Below are positions 33,644 through 42,993 of a stretch of DNA of 64,000 nt, in pieces. Origin of the DNA: CAZFER01 sp964517495 (GTDB taxonomy: Bacteria > Hinthialibacterota > Hinthialibacteria > Hinthialibacterales > Hinthialibacteraceae); contig CAZFER010000022.1 of assembly GCA_964517495.1 (NCBI GenBank), positions 16,531 to 80,530 on the forward strand. Direction: 5' to 3'. Under the pieces are notes generated by a model. That model made no database searches, had not been told where the DNA came from, and saw nothing but the letters and a program-made list of their open reading frames with translations. Every line of letters begins with the position of its first letter. Within the stretch, counting starts at the first letter, position 1. A program made the position numbers and the translations under genes.

Positions 33644-36600
33644 TCATTCCCCCTCCGCCAAAACACTCTTTGCGTGTTTGGAATAATGCGCGCGTATATC
33701 ATTCGCATATTGCTTCAGTATCTTCTCGCCCATGCCTTTATGATCACCGCATCGATATAAGGCGCGAGCTAATATAAGTTCCCGCAAGGTGCGGTCCCGC
33801 ACGGAGGTGTCGTTATTAAATCCTTGAGGTGTTTCCATTTTCGCCCGATACAGCTCGGTCCAGGCGTGGCCAGACATCCCTGGTTTTTGTAGCAATTTGA
33901 CTATTGCTTCAGCGGCTTCGGGAGCCTTTAAGGTTTCCAACGCTACCGCAACAGCGCGATGGTGGGAAAACTCACTGTTGGCATCCAGGGTTTCCATTTT
34001 ATCTTTGATAATATCCACAGCCCGGTTGTCACCGGTTTTCGCCATTGCGATGATTTTGCTATCCAGAGGGCTTAAACTGCCGCCGAACTGCCCCATGCCG
34101 GTGAACGACCATCCCTTATCCCACGGGGTGGAAGCCACCGTTTCGAGCAATGTTTCTTTTCCGGTTGGATCACCCATCATCCCGAGAATATGGGCATAAT
34201 TGATTTTCCCTTTTTCAATCTGCTCTTTAGTCAGTTTTTGTAAAAATATAGCTGACCGGTCTGGAACGGATTCATCATGTTCAGTGCGAACCACCGCCTT
34301 ATACGCTTCCTGCAAGTGGGGAAGGGCATCTTCCGGTTGCGCTAAAATGACTTTTAGGCCTTCAAAATCACTGGCTACACTTTCAACCGCTTTAACAATC
34401 TCTTCCTGTGAGTAGGGATATGAATCTGTATCCGTTAATACTCGCTCAGGCAGACTGCCAATTTCCACCAGGTGTTTCTGCAGTTGTTTGATATCAATCG
34501 CACGGGTATGCCCATCCTCCTTGGATGCCATCGAGGCCGCCGCCCCCATCGCATAACCTTGATTCTGGATACATGCCTGCATACGTAAGATGGGCATAGC
34601 ATCCCGGTGGGCACTGATCCCTAAACCCGTCACGATGATCCCATCCATCCCCTTGGGCAGCAATGCACGGTAAGGGACATTGGCGATCTTTTCCGATTTA
34701 TCCGGATGGTCAATGGCAAAATAGGGATGAATGGTATACCCATGCGTATCGAAGTTGCTGCGGGCCAGCGAAACAGTATCCGGATAGGTTCGGTCATTTA
34801 ATATATCCAACGGCGAAATGGAGAAATCACCGATGATGCGGCGGCGCTCTCGTGAGTCAACGATTTGGGCGATATCATACGCGCCTTTGAATTTCTCTTT
34901 GACGATCACGAATGCACGCCACAAGTCAAGCATGTCATCATCATATATAAATGTATAGTCGGTATTGGTGTAATTCTCATTCAGCATGCGTGGTGGAAGG
35001 CCTGTTCCTTGCAAGGCGGCATTTTCCGGCCCCTGAAAGATGGTGTCGGCGCCCGCGGCAGCGGCAATATCCGCATTGCCCGTTGAATCGATCAATACAT
35101 CACAAAGAACCACCCCGCGTCCCTGTGGGGTAATCACGACGGCTCCTTTGACCTTGCCGTCTTCCACAAACGCCCCACTTCCCATACATCCAAACCAGAT
35201 ATCAGCCCCCGCTTTACGGAGCTCGCTGCGATACCATTCCATCTTGTTTTCAACATTCCAACCACGCCGGTTTTCGCGTAAGTCTTTCATCTCGGCGACC
35301 CCCGCATCGATCTCCGAGGTGAAGCCTTCTTTATATCCAAAATAGTAACTGCCAATTAATCCATGCGTTCCCACACCACCTAATCCGTGCAGGTATTCCA
35401 CCACTAACGTTTTGGCTCCCCGTCTGGCCGCACCGATACCTGCTGGGGCACCACCGGTTCCACCACCGACCACCACCACATCATATTCACCGATTACCGG
35501 GATCGATCGTTCGTTCGATCGGATGGTTTTCCCTGTATCAATATTGCGTAAGCCATCCAGAAATTCTTTGATATCCCCTTCTTCACATGGATTGGTTTTT
35601 ATTGATTTAACTTTAATGGTTTTGGGGATAGATTTATTAATGTACTTCGGCACGGCAAGTTCTTCTCCCAGTTGCCGGCCAATTTTCATTAATTTCAAAG
35701 GCGATGGGCCATCAGATAAATATTCACCAAGTACAACCAATCCAGGAATCTTGGTCATATAAAATTGTGGGATTGATTTCGCGTTGGAAAAAGGCCGAAT
35801 AAACTGATCCGGTGGTTTTTGGTAAATGATTTCTGATCCATCGACCTGCCCCGGACGCCAGCTAAGATCCCGTGCTATTTGATCCGACTTGGCAAATGAG
35901 GCAAAGGAACTATCTTCCATTGGAATTTCCAATGTGTACTCATAAGCATCAAAGGTGTTATATTGTGTTCGGGCTTTGTTGGCTTCAGACATCACCGGGC
36001 TGGGCATGGTCCGCATGCTCAGCTGGCTTGCTTTTTGTGGTTCGCCCCCGACGACAATCCGTTTAAAAGTTTGTTTACCAGTGGGATAGCCTTCAAAACG
36101 AGCACCAGCCATACGCGCAAAGTCACCACGAATCGTGGCATCGATGCATAGTTTAGCCAGGACAGCCTGACGGCCTGAGCGATTCGCCATAATGAATCCA
36201 CAAATATCCCCCTCTTCGTCGATCAACACATCAGTGACCATCGTGCTGTAAAGAAACTTTGCCCCAACATCAAGTAAGGCCTGATCCAACTCATATTTTA
36301 CTTGAAATGGGGTTGTGGGATTGGCGTATTGCTCTTTTTTTGGCTTATCCGCTTTTTTATCTTCAAATATGATTTCACCCAACAAAACGCGGCTTAACCC
36401 AGGCTCTCGTTTGATCTCCAGTTTTATAAAGGATGGGTTTGAATCAATATTCGCTTTAAAATCCAAACACCCGCTTTCATGGTTATCCCGCTTGGATGAA
36501 GGATTCTCGATGGTGGTTATATGCGTCCAATCTTTTCCGTCATCGCTAATAAAAACATCGACGGTGTCGACCACAAAATCATCACGCCGCTGATAGGCCA

Positions 36601-37114
36601 TGACATGCACCATTTCGATGTATGATTTTTCTTTCATCTCTGCAATGATGCTAACATCGCCATCATATTGAACACTTTCTCTGGAGGCACTGGAAAATTT
36701 GCCATCCATCAATTTGGAAGACGTTTTGGTATCCGGATGTATAGAGGCTGAGGGAAGATTGCTCTTATAACTAAACGGGAGGGGATTATATGATTGTTCC
36801 TGGCGCGTGGGTTTAAACAGGCGTTTGGCAAGTTCTGTTTCGGGTTTTTCGCCATTTTCCAGCCAAAACCGGTAGGTTGCGCATAAATCTTCACCAAGAT
36901 ACGGCCTGGGCGCGGCTAAAAAAACCTCAGCGCCATTTTTAGCCGCTGCCGCGGCTGTTTCCACGCCATACGTGGTCCCCCCAATAACGGCGATATCCAC
37001 CTCATAAGCCACCGGGATTTCTCTTCCCGATTGGTTAACATATTTTTGTTCGGATGAAGCGGATAAGGTGAGTATTGCAATAAGAAAAAGGCTGGTAATC
37101 GTTGATTGTTTCAT
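33644..37114 (-). CDS. Giant secreted FAD-dependent oxidoreductase with two FAD domains
   Basis: An 1156-residue protein with a signal peptide (MKQSTITSLFLIAILTLSASS). FAD_oxidored domain 1 begins DIAVIGGTTYGVETAAAAAKNGAEV at about 40, with the family motif GEDLCATYRFW. At about 100-255 it is interrupted by a discoidin-like (F5/8 type C) carbohydrate-binding insert: SIHPDTKTSSKLMDGKFSSASRESVQYDG, VDVFISDDGKDWTHI, FIKLEIKREPG. Domain 2 begins EYDVVVVGGGTGGAPAGIGAARRGAKTLVVEYLHGLGGVGTHG near 550 and contains another catalytic half. The C-terminus (about 980-1140) is helical, HEAT-like. Such proteins are common in polysaccharide-degrading PVC and Poribacteria genomes; the substrate is unknown but probably a sugar. 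Preceded by GGGGGA at the start. Confidence 0.85.
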   Translation of the reverse strand: MKQSTITSLFLIAILTLSASSEQKYVNQSGREIPVAYEVDIAVIGGTTYGVETAAAAAKNGAEVFLAAPRPYLGEDLCATYRFWLENGEKPETELAKRLFKPTRQEQSYNPLPFSYKSNLPSASIHPDTKTSSKLMDGKFSSASRESVQYDGDVSIIAEMKEKSYIEMVHVMAYQRRDDFVVDTVDVFISDDGKDWTHITTIENPSSKRDNHESGCLDFKANIDSNPSFIKLEIKREPGLSRVLLGEIIFEDKKADKPKKEQYANPTTPFQVKYELDQALLDVGAKFLYSTMVTDVLIDEEGDICGFIMANRSGRQAVLAKLCIDATIRGDFARMAGARFEGYPTGKQTFKRIVVGGEPQKASQLSMRTMPSPVMSEANKARTQYNTFDAYEYTLEIPMEDSSFASFAKSDQIARDLSWRPGQVDGSEIIYQKPPDQFIRPFSNAKSIPQFYMTKIPGLVVLGEYLSDGPSPLKLMKIGRQLGEELAVPKYINKSIPKTIKVKSIKTNPCEEGDIKEFLDGLRNIDTGKTIRSNERSIPVIGEYDVVVVGGGTGGAPAGIGAARRGAKTLVVEYLHGLGGVGTHGLIGSYYFGYKEGFTSEIDAGVAEMKDLRENRRGWNVENKMEWYRSELRKAGADIWFGCMGSGAFVEDGKVKGAVVITPQGRGVVLCDVLIDSTGNADIAAAAGADTIFQGPENAALQGTGLPPRMLNENYTNTDYTFIYDDDMLDLWRAFVIVKEKFKGAYDIAQIVDSRERRRIIGDFSISPLDILNDRTYPDTVSLARSNFDTHGYTIHPYFAIDHPDKSEKIANVPYRALLPKGMDGIIVTGLGISAHRDAMPILRMQACIQNQGYAMGAAASMASKEDGHTRAIDIKQLQKHLVEIGSLPERVLTDTDSYPYSQEEIVKAVESVASDFEGLKVILAQPEDALPHLQEAYKAVVRTEHDESVPDRSAIFLQKLTKEQIEKGKINYAHILGMMGDPTGKETLLETVASTPWDKGWSFTGMGQFGGSLSPLDSKIIAMAKTGDNRAVDIIKDKMETLDANSEFSHHRAVAVALETLKAPEAAEAIVKLLQKPGMSGHAWTELYRAKMETPQGFNNDTSVRDRTLRELILARALYRCGDHKGMGEKILKQYANDIRAHYSKHAKSVLAEGE

Positions 37115-37357
37115 GGAAAATCCCCCTAATTATGCTTAATCATAAGGTGAATACAACTCATCGTGAAATCGAACATTGATGTTCAACTCTCATCTAATAA
37201 TCTCATGAAAACGTTCAACAAGTCAAGTTTTATCTCGCACATTCTGTGATAATTTATTGATGTCCCTTTGCACGTTTGTCTTACGTTAAATTCTCCAATC
37301 AACCCCTTGGATTTAGATGGTACTCAGTCATTTCAAGTCTCATCCCTTAAAATTCGA

Positions 37358-37420
37358 GGATGGGTCACGTTTTTCGACCCATCGATGTACTCTCGATGGG
37401 TTAAACAACGCAACCCATCC
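37358..37420. repeat. Nested palindromic repeat (GATGGGT family)
   Basis: GGATGGGT (37358-37365) pairs with ACCCATCC (37413-37420), and inside them ACCCATCGA pairs with TCGATGGGT around a short loop. A related GGGTCACG hairpin occurs at 63461 and 63846 (inverse). It probably forms an RNA cruciform-like hairpin; no ORF. Confidence 0.55.
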
Positions 37421-37511
37421 TTTTTATTTCTAAATTCAGCAACTTATATTAAATCGATAGAGTATAAGTTTTTTCGATATAATTTTTCTGGATTTAATCG
37501 TTAAAATAAGC

Positions 37512-37540
37512 TTGACAATTTTTATTCGTTTATGTATGAA
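37512..37540 (+). promoter_or_regulatory. Sigma-70 promoter upstream of the 37680 gene
   Basis: TTGACA (37512-37517) and TATGAA (37535-37540) are separated by exactly 17 bases. It lies 140 bases before ATG 37680, so the transcript has a long AT-rich leader. The remainder of the 37115-37679 interval holds the palindromic repeat and no other gene. Confidence 0.7.
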
Positions 37541-37679
37541 TTAGATTTATGTTAGAACATAAGAAAAGAATCTAAAAAGAAAGGGGGTTTTCTATAATAT
37601 TAAATTCTATTAGTTGCCATATTTAACCGAAAGACATTATCTAAATGCAAAAACATTTCAAGTATGGGGAGTAAAGATC

Positions 37680-38837
37680 ATGAAAAGAATTTTCGTTTTA
37701 AGCTTATGCACACTTATAGCACTCACTTCATTCGCGCAGGAAGATGAAATTGTCGGAATCACCAGTTTTGAAGACGCCACTGATACGCCAATCGCCGGTG
37801 GTCAAGTATCTTTCGCTTTAATTGATCAATTTAATCCGGATGATGACGTGGAACCTTATGATGGAGATTGGCACATGCTTGTCGAATATGACACAAGCTT
37901 GGGTCAATGGAGCTGGGCAGACTTGGATTTTCCTGAACCCGTTGATATCTCGGGTATGCGTTATATCCACGTTTGGGCGTATTTCATGCCCGATGCCCAA
38001 CCCAACGGAGACGATGAGTTTGAATTGCGCCTATCGTTGGATGGGGCTGTTGGGATTGCTTTGGGATACAATCCCAAACCCAAAGCTGATGCTGCCGGAC
38101 AATGGGTGGAATATACCTGGGAAATTGATACGATATCATCTGAAAATGATCTGTCCGAATTAACCGGTATAAATATATCATTTATGCCAGGTGAAACGGG
38201 TGCTTCCGGAATGGTATTTATTGACAATATTTATGCTTCCAAACCTGCTGATTTTCCGGATGAACTTGAATATGTCACTGTCTATTCCTTTGATGAAGAA
38301 GGCGGTAACGCCGCCCCTGTCGGTTGGGAATCACAAACAGGTGAAGCCTTTATCGGAATCGGGGATATTGAGCCAAGCGAAGGCACCAATTATATGGAAA
38401 TTTATATTGGTGGCGGTTGGTCCATCGATGCTCGGACGACAGATGCAAAAGGTGCCACTGACAAATGGGCCGAAGCCGTTGATATTTTAATGGATGTGAG
38501 AGTCAGTGATGAATATGATGGGAGTTGGATGCTCCTCAATCCCGTCATTCAATCTGGTGGGAACGATGCGGATGGAAACCCCCTTGAACCCGTTCATGGT
38601 TGGGATTCATATGGCGAACGGGATATACGATGGAGCGGATTTTTAGGCGAATGGAAAACCATTGCCTGGCCATTCCGAGTCGATCGGCACCTCGGCGCTT
38701 TGGGAGAGGACGGCTGGTTCCAACTCTTATTAATTACCAACCAACCCGGGGATCAGGCAGGAAAGAGAGTGTTTGTCGATAACTTACGCCTCGCTATCCC
38801 CGCCGAAACCGATGTGAAGGAATGGAGTATATACTAG
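37680..38837 (+). CDS. Secreted beta-sandwich protein with two carbohydrate-binding-like domains
   Basis: From ATG 37680 (GGGGAG 8 bases upstream) the product has 385 residues and a signal peptide MKRIFVLSLCTLIALTSFA. Two similar-looking jelly-roll halves follow. One (about 25-205) contains DGDWHMLVEYDTSLGQWSWADLDFPEPVDISGMRYIHVWAYF and GASGMVFIDNIYA. The second (about 210-385) has VYSFDEEGG, NYMEIYIGGGWSIDARTTD and KRVFVDNLRLAIP. Each ends in a V/I-FIDN-type strand, as in CBM11/CBM30-like modules that bind sugars. No catalytic domain is present, and the protein is very acidic. The in-frame extension to 37614 is not supported by a ribosome site. It stands alone with its own promoter and terminator. 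Confidence 0.7.
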   Translation: MKRIFVLSLCTLIALTSFAQEDEIVGITSFEDATDTPIAGGQVSFALIDQFNPDDDVEPYDGDWHMLVEYDTSLGQWSWADLDFPEPVDISGMRYIHVWAYFMPDAQPNGDDEFELRLSLDGAVGIALGYNPKPKADAAGQWVEYTWEIDTISSENDLSELTGINISFMPGETGASGMVFIDNIYASKPADFPDELEYVTVYSFDEEGGNAAPVGWESQTGEAFIGIGDIEPSEGTNYMEIYIGGGWSIDARTTDAKGATDKWAEAVDILMDVRVSDEYDGSWMLLNPVIQSGGNDADGNPLEPVHGWDSYGERDIRWSGFLGEWKTIAWPFRVDRHLGALGEDGWFQLLLITNQPGDQAGKRVFVDNLRLAIPAETDVKEWSIY

Positions 38838-38870
38838 ACTTATATAACTTGCGTAATATCCATGATTTTC

Positions 38871-38902
38871 AAGGAGCGATCTTTTGATCGCTCCTTTTTT
38901 TA
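38871..38902 (+). terminator. Terminator of the secreted CBM-like gene
   Basis: AAGGAGCGATC pairs perfectly with GATCGCTCCTT around a TTTT loop and is followed by seven T residues. It begins 34 bases after the stop codon. The convergent S9 peptidase gene ends inside the T-run. Confidence 0.92.
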
Positions 38903-41434
38903 ATACCCTTCCCAACGAGGTTCAACATTCAATAAATGCCGCACAAAAAAATCCATCCGTCTCCGCTTTCCATACGGAGTCTCGGCAGAACCATGTCCCT
39001 GACCGGGAATAATTAGCAAATCGAAATCCTTATCAGCTTTTACCAACGCATCCACAACCTGCATGGTCGAGGCTGGATCAACATTTCGATCCAATTCACC
39101 AACGATTAAGAGCAACTTCCCTTTGAGTTTATGAGCATTGGTAACATTGGACTGCTCTTTATAATGTGTACCGACCGGCCACCCCATCCAAAGTTCATTC
39201 CACCAGATTTTGTCCATCCGGTTGTCATGGCAGCCACAATCAGCCACCCCAACCTTATAAAAATCACCATGCGCCAAAAGCCCCCGCAAGGCGTTCTGTC
39301 CACCGGCTGAACCTCCATATATCCCAACACGGTCGAGATCCATCTGTGGATATTTCTTTGCCGCGGCCTTTAACCATGCTATTCGGTCAGGAAAACCAAC
39401 ATCCCCCAAATTCTTCCAGCATACATCATGAAACGCCTTGGAACGATGCGACGTCCCCATCCCATCAATCTTCACCACCATAAATCCAAGTTCTGCGATG
39501 GCCCTCCTGTGTGAGTAACGCTCAAAATCCTTGGGAACATAAGCGCTTTGTGGCCCCGCATAAATCTCTTCGATAACAGGATATGTTTTGTCTGGATCAA
39601 ACTGAGTGGGCTTGATAATAATACCATATATATCCGTCTTGCCATCACGCCCTTTGGCCACCAACCGTTCCGGAGGGTTCCAACCTGTTTCCAACAGGGC
39701 TGACCAATCCGCTCTTTCCAATTCACAAACCAGCCTGCCATCGCGAATGCGTCGCAATTCTGTCACTGGGGGTAAGTCCACTCTTGACCATGTGTCGATT
39801 ATATATTTATGTCCAGGACCAAATTCCCAGCGATGATTTCCATCCCCCTTGGTTAACACCGTTAAATTCGAACCATCAAAATTGATGCGGCACAGATGAA
39901 GGTAATACGGATTCTGTTCGGGATAAATCCCACCCGCACTAAACCATATCTGACGGTTTTGTGTATCCACTTGCACCACTTCGCGCACCACCCATTCCCC
40001 TTGAGTGATCTGGTTCTTAACCTTGCCGGCTTTGACATCATAAAGATATAAGTGATTCCAGCCATCTCGCTCGCTCATCCAGATGATTTCATGGGTATTA
40101 TCCAGATAACTAATATACTTCTTCCCTGCATAATCAATAAATGTATCGCTCTGTTCATCGATAATGACACGCGTCTCGCCGGTTTTCGCATTGATCTCCA
40201 CCACACGCAAAACCTGATGGCCACGCTGATTGTAAACCATCACTACAGCACTGGAATCAGGCCACCAATGGATATCGTTTATGCTCCAGGCGTTGGGAAA
40301 TAATTCATCTGAAACGGGTAGTTGCTCTTTGGATTCAATATCAAAAAGCCGTGGCCGGGGAACCGGCATTTTATCCCCCGGTTTATTGTAAGGAATCGAA
40401 TGAAGCTTTGGCTGCAGTTGATCTTTGGGAGACGATTCAATCAGGTGAATCTCGCGTTCTTCACCCTTTTTGATCTGCATCACAATTAACTTCTTCGAAT
40501 CCGGTGACCAATACATCCGGTTTGAATAATAGTCCTCATCTGATCCATTACGGCACAAGGTAATCGCTTTTTCAGTCTCCTTATTTTTGACATGCACACT
40601 TTCTGTTGTGGTAAACGCTATCCACTTGTCATCCGGTGATGTCCCCCGTGAACGGGTACGCCGTCGCGCCGTTCGTTTCCGTTGGGCCGTGATTGTGTCA
40701 TCGATAATCGCATCGGCTGGATCAGCCGTACATTCAAAGACCCCCAGATTCTTGCCTTTTTGATCAGTAACCAACCACACATGTCCCTGATACGAGTTTT
40801 GTTCGCGTGATTCTCCTGCTGCCAGCGATCCATATGGCCGTTGTTCACCTGAACTGTCTATCCAAAAAATATTCACTGTTCCAGCGGTTTTGTTGATGAA
40901 TTGTATGGTCGTTTGCTCTCCAGTCTGGCGTGAGGGATACGGATCAGTCCTGGCCGGGAGGCGATTGGCAGCTTCCAAATCCTCCTTGGATTCCCTCAAT
41001 TGGCCGGATTGATTATCATAGATCCAGTTTTTTTCGAATGCCTGAAAACGTATAATTTTCCCCTCTTTTTCCAATGTGATCCAATTAAAAGGCAGTTGAT
41101 AAGGGGATATATCCTCTTTACCTGCTTTTGATAAAGCCTCTGCCAAATGTTGATGATCAAAAGCAGGTTGGCGTATACCTTTGCCAGGTACGACAAAAAT
41201 GAACTTAAATTGCATGGGACCGGTTTTGATCCGGTACCAAAAGGACGCACCATCATTCGACCAATGTGGATTCACCCTGGACCGAAACACCTTGTTCCGC
41301 GTACGCTCATCAAACGTTTTTGCCCGTTCATAATCCACCCCCGAACCTTGCGCAAAAACGGTCCCCGGCATGAAAAACATCTCCACCAACAAACAAAAAC
41401 TTATCGAAAATCCCAACAAACGTTTCATCAGCAT
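38900..41434 (-). CDS. Secreted S9-family prolyl oligopeptidase / dipeptidyl peptidase
   Basis: The 844-residue protein begins with a signal peptide (MLMKRLLGFSISFCLLVEMFFMPGTVFA). Residues about 60-560 form a DPP-IV-type beta-propeller (SPDDKWIAFTTTESVHVKN, RMYWSPDSKKLIVMQIKKGEEREIHLIES, DIHWWPDSSAVVMVYNQRG). The alpha/beta hydrolase domain follows from about 590. The catalytic triad is S709 in GIYGGSAGGQ, D782 in GELDRNVDP and H814 in PGQGHGSAE. It cleaves peptides, usually after proline, outside the cytoplasm. The Arg-rich stretch TAQRKRTARRRTRSRG near 265 is unusual for the family. The start is the first ATG after a weak AGG; a later ATG (codon 3) is equally possible. Confidence 0.92.
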   Translation of the reverse strand: MLMKRLLGFSISFCLLVEMFFMPGTVFAQGSGVDYERAKTFDERTRNKVFRSRVNPHWSNDGASFWYRIKTGPMQFKFIFVVPGKGIRQPAFDHQHLAEALSKAGKEDISPYQLPFNWITLEKEGKIIRFQAFEKNWIYDNQSGQLRESKEDLEAANRLPARTDPYPSRQTGEQTTIQFINKTAGTVNIFWIDSSGEQRPYGSLAAGESREQNSYQGHVWLVTDQKGKNLGVFECTADPADAIIDDTITAQRKRTARRRTRSRGTSPDDKWIAFTTTESVHVKNKETEKAITLCRNGSDEDYYSNRMYWSPDSKKLIVMQIKKGEEREIHLIESSPKDQLQPKLHSIPYNKPGDKMPVPRPRLFDIESKEQLPVSDELFPNAWSINDIHWWPDSSAVVMVYNQRGHQVLRVVEINAKTGETRVIIDEQSDTFIDYAGKKYISYLDNTHEIIWMSERDGWNHLYLYDVKAGKVKNQITQGEWVVREVVQVDTQNRQIWFSAGGIYPEQNPYYLHLCRINFDGSNLTVLTKGDGNHRWEFGPGHKYIIDTWSRVDLPPVTELRRIRDGRLVCELERADWSALLETGWNPPERLVAKGRDGKTDIYGIIIKPTQFDPDKTYPVIEEIYAGPQSAYVPKDFERYSHRRAIAELGFMVVKIDGMGTSHRSKAFHDVCWKNLGDVGFPDRIAWLKAAAKKYPQMDLDRVGIYGGSAGGQNALRGLLAHGDFYKVGVADCGCHDNRMDKIWWNELWMGWPVGTHYKEQSNVTNAHKLKGKLLLIVGELDRNVDPASTMQVVDALVKADKDFDLLIIPGQGHGSAETPYGKRRRMDFFVRHLLNVEPRWEGY

Positions 41435-41489
41435 TAAACCTCATCATTATGTATCGTCTCAACCATGAAACAAAATACTATTCCTGTAG

Positions 41490-41510
41490 GGGCGGGTTTA
41501 TAACCCGCCC
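41490..41510. repeat. Short GC-rich hairpin repeat
   Basis: GGGCGGGTT and AACCCGCCC are perfect complements around TAT, and ACCCGC recurs twice just downstream. The unit resembles dispersed palindromic repeats found many times in metagenome-derived genomes. It lies between the S9 peptidase and the SUI1-like gene. Confidence 0.5.
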
Positions 41511-41551
41511 GATTGCTACCCGCCTATTTCAAACCCGCACGCTAAACACCA

Positions 41552-41917
41552 TCACCCACCCGACCGCTTCACTTGATACCCCCGTTCCTTAAGTTCCTCC
41601 ATAATGGTATCACATTGATCGCCTTGAATTTCGATCACGCCCTCTTTTACTGTTCCTCCGCATCCACATTTCTGTTTCAATTCCTTGGATAATGTTCGCA
41701 GCCCATCCATGGTTAAAGGCAGACCGGTTATCAACGTCACCGCTTTCCCTTTTCGCCCTTTAGTCTGCCGTTGAATCCTTACAATCCCATCCCCTTTCGG
41801 TTTCTCCTGTTTCTTTTTGCAGGTGCATTTCGATGATGGTTTTTTGCATTTAGGGCATGTCGAGCCATGTTCAGTCGAGTAAACAAGGCGAGATTTTTTA
41901 TCATGGTCTTTCTGCAT
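41552..41917 (-). CDS. SUI1/eIF1-family translation factor (YciH-like)
   Basis: The C-terminal 80 residues are the SUI1 domain: GIVRIQRQTKGRKGKAVTLITGLPLTMDGLRTLSKELKQKCGCGGTVKEGVIEIQGDQCDTIMEELKERGYQVKRSGG, close to bacterial YciH. These proteins resemble eukaryotic eIF1 and influence start-codon selection on the ribosome. The N-terminal part carries STCPKCKKPSSKCTCKKK, a likely zinc knuckle seen in this subgroup. I use ATG 41915-41917 (MQKDHDK), which has GGAAG 6 bases upstream; the longer frame from 41947 lacks a site. Result: 121 residues. Together with ATT-started infC, the cell seems to have two start-codon fidelity factors. Confidence 0.88.
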   Translation of the reverse strand: MQKDHDKKSRLVYSTEHGSTCPKCKKPSSKCTCKKKQEKPKGDGIVRIQRQTKGRKGKAVTLITGLPLTMDGLRTLSKELKQKCGCGGTVKEGVIEIQGDQCDTIMEELKERGYQVKRSGG

Positions 41918-42093
41918 GGTATCTTCCACATCGTATAAAAAAATCATAAAAAATTTTTCAATTTATTGAATATTTGCGGTCTTTTTTTTAAATTCAAGGT
42001 ATACTATATTGTAATCATGTTTGGGGTTATTGGTTTGTTGGGAATCCGATGTAATCCGCGAAATGTTAATTCATCAGTCAATGGGGGGCAACC

Positions 42094-42993
42094 ATGGCGA
42101 AGACAAAAAAATCAAAGAAAGAAAATCCCACCGAAAAATCCAAATCCAACAGCAAGAACAAATTACAACCGCCACTCACCATTAACGAATCCCCTGAAGT
42201 GAAAAGCAATGGCCAGTCAAAATTGAAAAAGAAATTTTATGAAAGCGAACTCAACAAACTCCAAATCGAACTGGTCAAACTCCAGGAATGGATCAAATAT
42301 AAAGGTTTAAAAGTCGTAGCACTCTTTGAAGGCCGGGACGCCGCCGGAAAAGGCGGCGTCATCAAACGCATCACCCAATGCCTTAACCCCCGCGTCTGCC
42401 GTGTGGTGGCCCTTGGTACACCCACCGAACGTGAAAAAAACCAATGGTACTTCCAACGCTATGTCGCTCATTTACCCGCTTCAGGTGAGATGGTGCTTTT
42501 TGACCGAAGCTGGTATAACCGCGCAGGTGTGGAACATGTCATGGATTTTTGCACCGAAGAGGAATACCAGGAATTCTTGCGCTCATGCCCCGAATATGAA
42601 CGCATGCTGATCCGCTCAGGTATTATCCTGATTAAATATTGGTTCTCCGTCAGCGATGAAGAGCAGGAGCGCCGTTTTCAAGCACGCATCAAAACCCCTA
42701 CCAAGCGCTGGAAACTCAGCCCCATGGACCTGAAATCCCGTGAAAAATGGATTGAATATTCCATGGCCAAAGACAAAATGTTCGCCCATACTGATATAAA
42801 GCAAGCTCCTTGGTTTGTGGTAAATGCCGATGATAAAAAACGCGCACGTTTGAATTGTATCTCTCACCTCTTAAGCATGATCCCATATGAGGATTTAACC
42901 CCCGAACCGATCGAACTTCCCCCAAGGCATGACGATGTAATGTATGTAAGGCCGCCTATAACCGACCAAACCTTTGTACCCGAAGTATATTAA
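42094..42993 (+). CDS. ppk2: Polyphosphate kinase 2 (PPK2)
   Basis: A 299-residue PPK2. After a Lys-rich N-terminal tail (about 1-45) the P-loop kinase fold has Walker A FEGRDAAGKGGVIKRI, the lid segment with RVVALGTPTEREKNQWYFQRYVAHLP, Walker B EMVLFDRSWYNRAGVEHVMDFC and a C-terminal RWKLSPMDLKSREKWIEYSMAKDKMF. PPK2 enzymes use polyphosphate to make GTP or ATP from diphosphates (or the reverse). ATG 42094 follows GGGGGG. Subclass (I, II or III) cannot be set from sequence alone here; this length and single domain suit class I or III. It fits the phosphate theme of the window. Confidence 0.94.
   Translation: MAKTKKSKKENPTEKSKSNSKNKLQPPLTINESPEVKSNGQSKLKKKFYESELNKLQIELVKLQEWIKYKGLKVVALFEGRDAAGKGGVIKRITQCLNPRVCRVVALGTPTEREKNQWYFQRYVAHLPASGEMVLFDRSWYNRAGVEHVMDFCTEEEYQEFLRSCPEYERMLIRSGIILIKYWFSVSDEEQERRFQARIKTPTKRWKLSPMDLKSREKWIEYSMAKDKMFAHTDIKQAPWFVVNADDKKRARLNCISHLLSMIPYEDLTPEPIELPPRHDDVMYVRPPITDQTFVPEVY

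Noticed and set aside
37614..37679. 22-codon N-terminal extension of the CBM-like protein
   Set aside because: It would hide the signal peptide, and GGGGAG lies in front of the ATG at 37680.
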